Source: Saccoglossus kowalevskii
Taxonomy: Eukaryota > Hemichordata > Enteropneusta > Harrimaniidae
Assembly (NCBI RefSeq): GCF_000003605.2
Contig: NW_003140814.1
Coordinates: forward strand, 758,776 to 778,515
Length of the DNA stretch: 19,740 nt
Direction: 5' to 3'
The notes beneath the pieces were generated by a model. That model ran no database searches and had not been told where the DNA came from. It saw only the letters and a program-made list of their open reading frames with translations. Position 1 is the stretch's first letter. The number at the start of each line of letters is the position of its first letter. Both the position numbers and the translations under genes were made by a program. Shown in pieces: positions 9,310 through 19,543 of this stretch.

Positions 9310-11481
9310 CATGTGATGTACATTCTTGGAGAAGTACAAACAAGTCATTGGAATATTACGATTCAGGAGAAACCTCAAAGGATTATTATGTTTGCATTTA
9401 AGATATGGTTAATGGCTTTTGTTAGATTCTCATTAGGTACAAAGTAATTTTAACAGCAAATGTAAGAATTTTTTTTTCATGAGAAACAACAGAAAACAAA
9501 ACATAGCACCAACAAATACCACTTGCAGCAAAAAAGTGTTATATTTGCATAACCCTGACCTATATAGTTCTGTAGTATTCTGTTAATGTTTTGGATGTAC
9601 TTAAACCTTTCAACCACAGAATAAACTGCGACACAGGTTCAATTTCCTAGTGTCCACTAGCACACCTGTGTATAGCAACTGATTTTGTGTTTGTAAATTA
9701 AGATAAATACTCAGTGGCCCACTCATGAATATAATAATTCCATTTACTGAATTTACATTTGTGAGATGAACCACAAGATATGCTACCATTTAGGTAAATC
9801 ATTCATTTACATAATGTATAGATAACACTTAAACTAACAGTTATTCTACAGAAGTTTACAGCCAAAAACTGTGCCAACATATTTTAGACAGTTGTAAAAT
9901 ATCAAAAGCTTTCAATACATAAGAAAACGGAAATGTAACTAACCCCAGAATAACAGCATCAGTCACAAAATGGAAATTAATAAACCTTTATTTATGCACA
10001 TAAAAAAAAATTACATTTAATGGTTGCGGCTGAAAAATAATTGCAAATAATTACTGTGCATTTAGTAAATCCAACTTATAGAAAGCAGCTGCTATCATCA
10101 ATAATAAATAGTACCAACATAATACTATACTAAAAAGTTTTATTCTGCCATAGGATTAAAGTTTGACAGACATTGATAATCCTAGTGTAAATAATACAGT
10201 AAACACTGGCTTTTGGAGCAGTGACTGTCATTGACATTATTTGCGGTGAACACTGTGAGAGATATTTCCAAGTGTTATTTCAAGCTAGGAAATAACAGTG
10301 GTGGGTTGGATTTAAAATTCTCTCATCAGTATTGACAAAATAATTTAAATTCCACACTCAGAAACACATGCAAATTGAATGATTATCAAAATTGTCTAGT
10401 GTAGTTGCTGCAAACATCAAAATGATCTAAATTGACTGTTTTTTCTGTGAAAATCCAATTTTCTAAGAACACATTTCCTGAAATCAAGTTTTGATGAAGA
10501 TATTAAGCAGTAAAAGTGATAAATACTAAATATTCTATACAGTGTTAGCTTTTCCCACATATGTACTATGCATTATAGAGTAATTTAGTATCAATGCATT
10601 ACATTACATGCAAGTCTTAACAGTGTAAAGAGCATAAAATATCACTTTTTTTCTGGAAAATCTAGAAATGTCACTATTTATTAATCATATTTTAGCATAT
10701 GTGTACAGGTAATTGTTGAAATTTAAATGACTACTGTGTATGAAAACTAATTCAATATCATATTTCAGGCAATATAAAGCACCTATTGACAGGTATCAGT
10801 ATACAGACTTTCCCCAAAAAATTATATTCAGTTGTTTGCATGACTGAGAATACGGTGTTGCACTCATGGCCAGTGAATATGTGTCTAAACACATAAAATT
10901 TATTTTATTATATTGTATACCGGTACGGTACTAACAATAAGGCAGTACAAAATAACCACTGTATTTCATACATGTGTTATAATGAGGCCATACTGTATTA
11001 CTGAGTCTTTTTAAAAAAAAAAAATGCTTCATGATCAAAAAATTCTGTGCATAACTGAAAACTGCAAATCTTCATCAGAACAGACATCAATAATCTCATT
11101 TAAATTACAATTATAATGGAACATACCATAATATTTGACTCAATAAACACAATTTCTGTACATATATTAGAGTGCACAAACCAGCATGCTCAAAGGGTGG
11201 TTCTTCCATGCGTATTCAAATTAGGGGTGAATAAATAATACACTGTACCTGCACATGAACAGCAATGCATTGTGGTTACTATTGTGTAATGATGACAAAA
11301 CTAAGGAGAAACCTATTTAAACTGGAGACCCTGGCGATATTGAAAAATATAGTTTACAGAGATGCTCAAGTCATATAACTTAGTACACTGTAGCATCTTC
11401 AGTTTAGACAAGTTTTTAGCATACACAGTGCAAGGAAATACACCTTGCGGTGGTGCAGGAAGTACTAAATTGGAGATTGTA
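9310..11481 (-). other. Spacer, probably including a long MMADHC 3' UTR
   Basis: About 2.2 kb without open frames of interest, without recognised transposon ends and with few CpG dinucleotides. Minus-strand AATAAA hexamers (TTTATT on plus) occur at 10904-10909, 10899-10904 and 9987-9992, so the MMADHC transcript could end about 0.6 kb or about 1.5 kb past its stop. Which one is used cannot be decided from sequence. Confidence 0.4.
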
Positions 11482-14400
11482 CTAATCTTTTCTCAGACTC
11501 TGCATAATCTTCTTCATTATTGGGCTGTCTGTTGGTGCGCTGGTAAATAGACTTCCTAAAAATGCATGCGTACCCCACAAGGGATGACTCAAAACTTTAC
11601 AACAACCAAGGTCAATTATTTCAAAACCAAAATGCTTGTATCTTTCATCTGTTTCAAATAGGGTGGCATTGGTGTGTGACGCGTTGTACTGTAAAAGAAG
11701 AAGATGTGCGTTAACTCTTTAAATAAACAAAGTCAATTTTTGTGTCACCATTTATTAAATTAATCCAGCATCATGTTTTTTCTTTAATTTGTCATCTTGA
11801 TCAAGAAATTATATAAATCAGGTCAAAAATTAAGAAAAAAATTATAGAAAAATACACAAAAATATGCAAATTCATTATAGAATTCTAACAATTATCAATA
11901 TCACAGTATGCAGTTCGGATGGAAGTTATGACTGACAGTATGAACAGATGAACAAATTATAACATCCAGGACTTGGACTTCATCCAAACAGTAACTACCG
12001 ATAATAACACTGAAAACAGGCCAAACAAATCTTATATGGGCAGTATATAGTTTTAACAGCTTTGAATTTTTGATAAAAGAGTTCGTAAAGACTTACAGCA
12101 AGCCCCGAAGATGGATCCACAAAGTCAGCCCAGTATCCTTCTGCTTTAAGTAAATCACAGATTTCTTGAGCACCAGTTATAAACTGCAACAATCGGTAAA
12201 AAGAAAATACAAGAGTCAACACAATATAACCTTCAAGTTTAGCATTTTGCGGGGCTACATTATATAAGTAGTGAAAGATGTCATTTAATAGTCTTAAGAT
12301 TTTTCGCACATAGTAAATTCAAATTGCATTAATGAATGGCAAATGTAATCCTGTAATAACAAGGGAATAATTGCTTCTTTTGCACTCTCACTTTAAAATA
12401 ACTGCAACCTATTTATGGCTGCAATATACAGTGAAATCCGCACTATATAAATCAGAGGTGCTGTTCTGTTTTTGCACACATACGAACACGCACTGATTTG
12501 TTGCCAAGAAGTTGTAGTTGTTTGCATCTGAAGATAAAATGGCACTGTTTGCGGCTGCTGTTAAATGTATGTATCTCGAATAATAAAACAAATCATAGGC
12601 GGCGTTGTCACGGTATATCATGAGCTAGTACTGATCTGATAAGGATATTTTTCAGGAAATGCTGGTTAAAGCACAGTGGTCGTCGCGCAGCGCGTGTTCG
12701 AATTTTATGTAAATAAACAATGTATTTTACACGCATTGTATACGTCACTATGAGTCCCATATTGAACAGGACGCGACACGATGACTACCGCCCTTTAATA
12801 AAGATGTAAACAAATAACCTCACAGTGCATTAGCCTGCACGGTACCAGACGCACGAAAGCTAGAAACAGTGAATAAACTTACATATGATGTCAGTTCATC
12901 TCTTTCTTCCTCCACTGAAGGACTCCATCCACTCATATCGTTTTTGGTTTTCTGACATAATGTGATCACTGTCAAATTATCATCAATCAAATCCCCCTCA
13001 GGAAATAGTTCCATAAAACCTGTAGAAGGTGAAATAAAAACAATAGTAGCAAGGCACTGGTTGCCGTTCTACTGGTAAAATAGATTTATAGATTAAGCCA
13101 ATATTTTCAACTGAGATGTAAGCACACTGTTTGTAAATGTATAAATACTAAACAGAATGAAATACATATAGATAGCTTGTTTTTTCATTTTACTGTAGTT
13201 ACACGAAATGTCTAAAATATGGTAACATCTACAATAACATTTAAACAATTGTTGCTTGCAGCATACAACAGCTGTCTTACTTACCCTGATGGTGCAGTAG
13301 TGATAGTAACAGTGATGTCTAAGTCAACACAGACACAAGCTAATTTATTCCACAAAATGGACCTCCAAACTTAATTGCTGTTTTATACATTCATTTTATG
13401 AGTCAAAACCACCCCCTCTTTAATAGGCAAATCACTGTGATCAAATTCCCAGTGATGAGATACAGTTTCCCTTGTTGTTTCTCTCTATGGGACACAGACA
13501 GGTGCATTATTGTCACTGTAATGCGAATGCACATTTTATAAACAACTGTTCATATATACATACATTTCAGATATAACACATTACCTTTTCTGAGTTTACT
13601 GGGACAATCCTGGGCAACACACTCTAGTACATTGGGTATCTTTTTGGAGGATGACTGTTCACTCTTTTCTATAATTGCTTTCCCCTGAAATGCACAATAA
13701 AAAGCCATTTTACCTTTCACAGTAAAAAACTGAGGTAGTCTGTGGCTCACAATGTTGTAACTGAGTCAGCATGGACAGTATGGTACCAGCATATCTATAA
13801 TCCAATATGGTGCATAACGAGCTGAATAATCAAGGTTGACCTTTGACCTCATGAATATGCAATCAGATGGTAATAAATTCAATATTCTGCAATGGTATCA
13901 TGGAGAGATTAGAATGATGAGTTTATTGTAGAGGCCTAAAACATATGCAACACACCATGTGGTTTGCAGTGAGCAGGTTGTCAATAACCTGATTGGTCAC
14001 AACTTATCTGTACTCAACTATGATTACATTACAGCTTAAAACTTGTTTGCCAAAACACCTGGCGTTAACGCACATTAGCACGATGTTAGCTTTGTTAGTC
14101 TAATGCACATGAGCACAGAGCTAATGAACCAGGCTTTTAGCATATTCAGCGTCAATTGCCTGAAGTTGATTTTATTGTTTTATTGAAACACAGTTCAACA
14201 TGTAAAAACAAGTACAACAACTGGGGGTAACATTATTCTTTGTAAAACAAAACAAAAATCAGAATGAATTTAGCGTAAACTATTCAAGTATCCATCTACA
14301 AGTTGTGTTGAAGGATAACAATGACCTAAGATGATGAATACTCTAAAACATGCTAACTTAGGGATGACGTCAAAAGATCGATGTCGGATAAAAAACTTAT

Positions 14401-17400
14401 TTGATTTAGGGTGAGGGGTGGGGGGTTCGTGACCCAAAAAGTTTCCATCCTACAAAAACGATTTTATTTTTTAATGAAGTCAAAAAAATCTTGGAGTATT
14501 TGTAGTTCGTTTTTTTTTTCTATCCAATCATGGACAGAAATTACAGAAAATGAAAAAACACACATCCAAGACGAGAAAATGGTTTGGTCCGAGTGTAAAT
14601 ATGTGTGTCAAATGAGGTGCATTTGTAAAGTTTTTTTACACCCACCCGACAACCAACTGCTATGCCATACTACTGTCCGATTATCAATTTGTATTTAATG
14701 GTGAATATAGTCTGACGCCATGACCAATATTTATCAATTAAGTTTAAGTGGGGGGTTTTTGAAAAAAACTAAAGGAATTAAGTTTTTTAACCGACATCGA
14801 TCTTTTGACATCGTCCCTTAGCTGTCTGTAATTTCACTAATTCAAGATTAGCTAATCATTTCATGTTATTCGCATGGAACATGTTTTGAGTAATTGTTCT
14901 AAAATCACTAATGTAGCAACATTTGCAACAATGTTTGCAGCTGAAAATGATAATAAATGGCGAGAGTTTATTTGAATCAAATTTGCAAGGTCAATGGTTC
15001 ACAGATTTGCTCTGGTAAATTGAAGGTTCAAAAGAAAAAACATTGTAATTTTTTCCATTGTTCTAATAAGACCAAACCTGAAGAAATTTATCCTGATTGA
15101 TAATCAGCGTAAAAAGCTCAGAGACAATATAACAAGTGTGGAGTTACAGAAAACATCTAGCCAGGACAATGGGTCATATGACCAAGAATGGTATACCGGT
15201 AATCAGATTTATCTGATCAAATTTACCCAAGTTCAAGTACGTCTGATTTTTAAAAATCTGATCAGACATCACATTTTGCATTTTTCACTAAAGGCAGATT
15301 TTCACAATCGAGTCTGATCGTTAAACAGATAAATCTAACCATGTAAACTGGCTTTTAGTCAAACACAACAATATCCTCACCTCCTCTGATTCGAAAAACT
15401 GTTCCATGATCATAACCTGTTTCTCGTGTCTTGTTGGTAGCGTAGTAATATCTAATGAATGTACTGGTATAGCTGCTGCCAACGGGGATGGTGCGGAGGC
15501 AGATAACCCAATATTACCTGGCATGGGGAATCTTCTGTCAGGTGGAGACAGAAGACCTAGCTTGATATCTGGCCACTCTCGGTCCCTAGGATCTGAAATG
15601 GAAAATAGAGCTTCATAGTCCAGCATCCACCTTACTACTTATAGCAGTTTGTTTATTGTAACGGTTCTAATCCTTTGAATGCCAAAGTCAACTCATTTCA
15701 TGTTTCTAAAAAACTATGCTAACATATTATTTGCAAAAATGTTTAGACCTGTAGTCAATAATAGGAAAATATGCCTACTGTATTTGCTCTATTAGTAGCA
15801 CATGCACCTATGTACACAGTCCAGTAAACGATAAATAAAAGTGTTAATTTATGTGTACTTCTACTTTGTTTTTAATATAAAGCAAATATGATATTTGGTT
15901 CAACATTAATAAAGGAATTATAGAAAAATTCATACAAATTTCTAAAATGTTAAACAAAATATTTTAAAAAGATTATGACACTAAAAGGTGTTTGAATCTA
16001 GCCATCTGATTAGCTGGTTTTATATCTGGCACTAGAGATCTGTGAACCTGCCCCAAAACTGAATAAACTGGCTCAAATATCTAACTGAATCGTAGTCAAG
16101 CGCTTTGCAGCAAAACAGGAAAACATGGTACAAGCACTAATATGAATTATTATTGCATAAAATGTTAATATATTGCAAGAAAACTCTTCATGTACGTTTA
16201 TTGCAGCATAGTGTTAAAATCTGCGACTACATTAACGTGTCTGTTGGTGCTACTCACCGGGCCTGTTATCTGTTTCGTAAATTGAGATTAATGCAAAGAA
16301 TCACAACTAAAAACATTTTTTTGCTGATGCTCGTTATTATGTCCCACCAAATATGCAAACTTTCCCCTAATAGTTCTAATATCCACTACAGATATCCGAG
16401 AATTCTGTTTATAAACCTCTACATGTTTCCCCAAATAAAATATACGATTGATAAATAAAGGGTTCTGAAACACTGAGACTGCCATGTTATCAAATGTGCA
16501 GACATGAAACAAAAAAAAAAACAAAAAAACATTTCACCTCGGTGTTGTTCCAAAGCAGCAGTATGTTGTGATTGTCTGTAACTTGCGAATAGACGCATAC
16601 GTGAAGATACAGCCCTCATACTGGGTATATAACACACCACTCTAGAACTCCCAACAAGTACCTGTGGATGTGAGCATATGGGTATGGAATCAACATTAAA
16701 CACCTACCTACAATAGAACTTCACATACATGTACTGTACTAGTAAACCAAAAATTTCATTTATTGTATGCAAGATTATTAAAATATGACTTAATATGACA
16801 CACTTGTCATATACTCAAATGCAAGTACCGGTATATCCTATTTTCCTTGTTTTGGTTCCACTATCAAGGCACTACAACATTATTTCAATAGTACATGGTT
16901 TTTAAAAATATAATCACTAAAAAGAATGGTAAGACCATATTTATCACATATAAAAATCCATTCAACCCAAAAAATTTATTTCCCATATACTGGATCATAA
17001 AAAATGACTTATTTTTATCATTGACACAATTTTATTTATGTAAGTACATGTGCTACTAATTGAGAACATACAATATTAATAATAGTATGGAAAATCTTTG
17101 ATATGTGTGTATTCATATAGTTGTCTCTAGTTTATAAGTACAATTGCTGGTCAAGGAAAAACACAGGTTTTGAACTTCATGAGCGCTCAAAGCCAACGTT
17201 TTATAAAATTGCTCTAGTCGCAGTCTCTCCATAATATAGAAGATATCTGTATTTTTTGAAGGGCCCCAAAAGTCTCTGTAGAGTTCAAACCCCAAAATAC
17301 AGGAAGCAGCACTATATTTCCAGGAATTTTTCTGGAAATCATGAAAGCACTCAATTTCAAAGCCAAATTATCTATAAATCCCTTAGACTTGACAGGAACT

Positions 17401-19367
17401 ATTTAACTAAGGACATCAAGGCATCCAGGTAGGACATCCAAACACTGCCTTTATTTTATGGTCTTCGGGAGTTAATTAATTCTACTTATACTAATTGCAT
17501 AAAGCCTTGCATTTACATGTGTTGGTTACCTTAGCCATGGTCTTAATGATCTTCTTCTTTTTCTAATCTGTGAAGTGAAAATACTATCAAACTGACAAAT
17601 ATAACAAGTCTAGCTTTACAACTAGCTTAAGTCTAGTAGTATGAAGTCAAAATCGCACAACAGGTCACAATTGTTTTTGTTTTGCACAAGAGTGCATGTA
17701 CAGTGACAAGTTGGCAAGAACCGGTCGTTTGCACCCGAAGATAAAATAACGACATTGTTTGCTGATACATGTATGTATTTCAGTTAATACAACTATTTAT
17801 GGGTAACATCGTCACAGCAAGTCATGAACTATTGCTACCGTAATCATTGAGTAACATTGTTATTATTTTTATTACTTTTAATGAATTATGATGATACACA
17901 AGTTCTTAGAATGAGAGTGAAAGGGATGGCCACATAGTTATGTTATTTGGATGTCATGTCAGATGACATCCAAAACATCGAGGAGAATTTTGTTATCAAT
18001 AGAATGCATGTTGTTGTTATTGTAAAGGACAAAGTCAGGGATACAAAGTCCTGCTTATGTTTTCACATGATTTTTTGTGTAGATTGTAAACAAAAACAAA
18101 GACAAATGACCTTTGCCCTGTGCAAAAATACATCACTCAAAATGTGTTGAAGTGTGAACTTTACTGGTTTATATTATTCTCCTTTTTTCTCTGGCTTGAC
18201 TTTATCGATATTGTGCACAGTACATCATGTCTATCACTGCAACAACTAAACAGAACTAAATAACATCACAAAAATCCCTGACAGACTGTAATTGTTTTTT
18301 GTCTTTTACCATGGAACTTGACCCCAAATGTGCATCAGACTGTTAGCACCCATTTAATAGATAAACTCGCTAGTTTAATAGGATAATCAGAAATGTTGAT
18401 TTCTCTAGCTATTTTGTGATTATCTCGCAATTCGCGTGAAATCTTAATCGTACATATTTGCATAATCTAATCCGTGGTATGGTATAGTACGTATGCAGAG
18501 ATAATTTTTTGCTTGCTTTTATTTTTATTTTTTACGATTATAATTTACTGGTTTCGACCACTGTCAATGTATATCAAACATGGGAAAAGCACACCCAAAC
18601 GACACGAGATCCAGCGTCACAATGGCCGAATAAACAGACATTGACTGGGGAAGATGGTTCACCTCAGCCCAGCTGTCTTACTGACAAACGGAAACTGTTA
18701 ATTATTACTAAATGCTAAAGTAAACTTATAAAAACAAACTACCACACTTACTTGTCTGATCACAGCACTCTAACAATGAAAATACCCACAGAAGACACGG
18801 CAAAACAACAAAATATAGTCGATTAAATGGAGTAAATATTCAGTTCAATTGAGGTCAGTCACTGACATTCATCCATCCCAAAATACCTTGCGTCGCACAA
18901 GTCTCGCGTGTAGTGTAAGACTTTTTTAATAACGACAAGAAAGTGGTAATATGAAATACTGTATGTGAATCTCAACAAATAAAAAAATGATTTGGTGAAT
19001 ATGTTGACAATAAAAACAAAGGGAATTGTTTTGTTTACCCCAGGCTAATTGTCATGTGACCTTTTTCATTTTGCGGGAAAAATAAAATGGAGTCTGTCAC
19101 AGAGATTGTACATTTCCTCTGCACTGCTCTAATGTGTTGAATTCAACAGGTATATCAGATAAGTTGAGATTAACTAGTTAGTTTATATCTCCTGGTGGAT
19201 AGTCTATCGCTAAATAGTCCTTGAAAATTGTATTTCTGTCTGTCTTCTCTTGACGCCCAAGTTGTCGTTCGCTTGCCTACGCTGATGATGTCATTGTCAA
19301 GCGTCAGCTGTTCACGAAGTGTATCCCGTTTATAGTTTTGAATTACCTGTGGGAATGTGTTAGCCAT
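11482..19367 (-). CDS. MMADHC: MMADHC, cobalamin trafficking protein CblD, complete, seven coding exons
   Basis: Coding exons in transcript order: 19367-19347, 16661-16538, 15592-15381, 13684-13585, 13019-12883, 12183-12097 and 11688-11482. All are GT-AG with matching phases, summing to 888 nt = 295 residues plus TAG (human: 296). CblD partners MMACHC and directs vitamin B12 to methionine synthase in the cytosol or methylmalonyl-CoA mutase in mitochondria. Residues 1-~44 have no acidic residue and several Arg ([23 protein letters not shown]), fitting a mitochondrial leader and aligning with the human N-terminus. Family landmarks are [57 protein letters not shown] and [15 protein letters not shown]. 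Cys256 aligns with human Cys261, the residue reported to coordinate cobalt in the MMACHC-cobalamin-MMADHC complex. The start ATG has A at -3 and G at +4. It is transcribed away from a BRCA1-like gene 93 bp upstream. Confidence 0.96.
12425..12630. repeat. Diverged dispersed repeat, copy A (MMADHC intron 5)
   Basis: Shares an ordered series of blocks with 17645-17835 in the same orientation: TTTTTG-TTTGCAC, a CCAAGAA/GCAAGAA block, GTTTGCA-C-GAAGATAAAAT, ACTGTTTGC/ACATTGTTTGC, ATGTATGTAT, GTCAC and TCATGA. Identity is moderate with small gaps. No ends or target duplications were recognised. Confidence 0.55.
12666..12798. mobile_element. TTAA-flanked MITE, most complete copy (copy 3), in MMADHC intron 5
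   Basis: TTAA at 12666-12669 and 12795-12798 encloses a 125-bp core. The left end AGCACAGTGGTCGTCGCGC and the reverse complement of the right end AGGGCGGTAGTCATCGTGTC are imperfect inverted repeats. The interior contains the shared ATGTAAATAAACAATGTAT and TTGTATACGTC blocks found at 5191-5275 and 6655-6735. TTAA duplication suggests a piggyBac-type element; this is inference. Confidence 0.75.
14361..14817. mobile_element. PIF/Harbinger-like MITE, 457 bp, in MMADHC intron 3
   Basis: The first about 39 bp, starting GGGATGACGTCAAAAGATCG, match the reverse complement of the last about 39 bp, starting GGGACGATGTCAAAAGATCG, with only three mismatches. TTA lies directly outside each end (14358-14360 and 14818-14820). 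TIRs starting GGG plus a 3-bp TWA target duplication are characteristic of PIF/Harbinger elements. An interior plus-strand open frame (14411-14698) shows no transposase motif and is probably not coding. Confidence 0.8.
15205..15336. repeat. Inverted-repeat-rich segment in MMADHC intron 3
   Basis: AGATTTATCTG at 15205-15215 recurs inverted at 15326-15336. Between them GTCTGAT (15241-15247) pairs with ATCAGAC (15261-15267), and TCTGATC is repeated several times. This could be a degraded hairpin element; no target duplication is visible. Confidence 0.4.
15593..16537 (-). other. MMADHC intron 2
   Basis: Donor GTGAAA (minus) next to 16537 and acceptor TTTCAG ending at 15593. AT-rich with A-runs at 16510-16530; no element or exon recognised. 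Confidence 0.75.
17645..17835. repeat. Diverged dispersed repeat, copy B (MMADHC intron 1)
   Basis: Direct-orientation counterpart of 12425-12630, with shared blocks in the same order (TTTTGCAC, GGCAAGAA, GTTTGCAC, GAAGATAAAAT, ATGTATGTAT, TCATGAACTA). Copies within one gene's introns could come from two insertions of the same family. Confidence 0.55.
17946..17974. other. Perfect 12-bp hairpin with 5-nt loop in MMADHC intron 1
   Basis: TTTGGATGTCAT, loop GTCAG, then ATGACATCCAAA. The arms are exact inverse complements. The stem is shorter than a usual microRNA precursor, and the flanks do not continue pairing obviously. It may be a cruciform-forming site or the core of an old transposon end. 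Confidence 0.6.
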
Positions 19368-19460
19368 AGTTTACGAGTGGAAACTATGATAAGTGATCTA
19401 GAATATACTTTAAATGGATCATTGACTGAAAGACCCGGGATTTGACTCAACTCGACAAAA
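19368..19460. promoter_or_regulatory. Shared bidirectional promoter / 5' UTR interval of MMADHC and the BRCA1-like gene
   Basis: Only 93 bp lie between the MMADHC start codon (minus, 19367-19365) and the BRCA1-like start codon (plus, 19461-19463). Both start codons have good context, so both transcripts must start within or very near this interval unless there are remote non-coding exons. There is no clear TATA box in a fixed position; the interval contains ACCCGGGA at about 19432-19440. Splice acceptors directly before the plus-strand ATG are absent, arguing for a 5' UTR continuous with the coding exon. Confidence 0.7.
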
Positions 19461-19543
19461 ATGGCTGCAGTTGTTAGAAATGAGATCACATTGGTTCAGG
19501 ATGCATTGTTTCGGATGAGAAAGAATCTAGAATGTCCTATATG
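19461..19543 (+). CDS. BRCA1: BRCA1-like E3 ubiquitin ligase, first coding exon only (gene continues beyond window)
   Basis: The exon encodes 27 residues plus two bases of the next codon, then GTAAGT. The peptide starts MAAVVRNEITLVQDAL and ends Arg-Lys-Asn-Leu-Glu-Cys-Pro-Ile, with TG left over, which requires Cys (or Trp/stop) at the junction; this gives Glu-Cys-Pro-Ile-Cys. This is the helix that precedes the RING finger in BRCA1 (used for pairing with BARD1) plus the first two zinc-ligand Cys. In human BRCA1 the first coding exon also ends after ECPI plus TG, at the identical phase. TRIM-type and other RING proteins share only the Cys-Pro-Ile-Cys, so the helix and the splice position carry the assignment. 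BRCA1 acts in nuclear double-strand break repair. AAAA precedes ATG and G follows it. Confidence 0.8.

Larger units (their letters stand above)
13685..15380 (-). other. MMADHC intron 3
   Basis: Donor GTGAGG (minus) next to 15380 and acceptor GCATTTCAG ending at 13685. Contains the Harbinger-like MITE and the inverted-repeat segment listed separately. The rest (13750-14350 and 14820-15200) shows nothing recognised. Confidence 0.75.
16662..19346 (-). other. MMADHC intron 1, 2,685 bp
   Basis: Minus-strand donor CAG|GTAATT next to 19346; acceptor CATCCACAG ending at 16662. Besides the repeat and hairpin listed separately it is AT-rich. A more GC-rich patch with CpGs at 18580-18700 and another at 19250-19330, close to the promoter, contain no recognised exon. 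The first intron being the longest fits a typical animal gene. Confidence 0.75.

Noticed and set aside
14411-14698. 95-codon open frame in the Harbinger-like MITE
   Set aside because: The composition follows the AT-rich repeat, there is no DDE or Myb-like motif, and the element is too short for a transposase.
16153-16524. Overlapping open frames on both strands in MMADHC intron 2
   Set aside because: No similarity to any family I know, both AT-rich, and neither is needed by the complete MMADHC model.
18509-18718. Open frame with a more GC-rich second half in MMADHC intron 1
   Set aside because: No matching splice sites or domain; could be a non-coding exon or regulatory patch, but nothing supports a protein.
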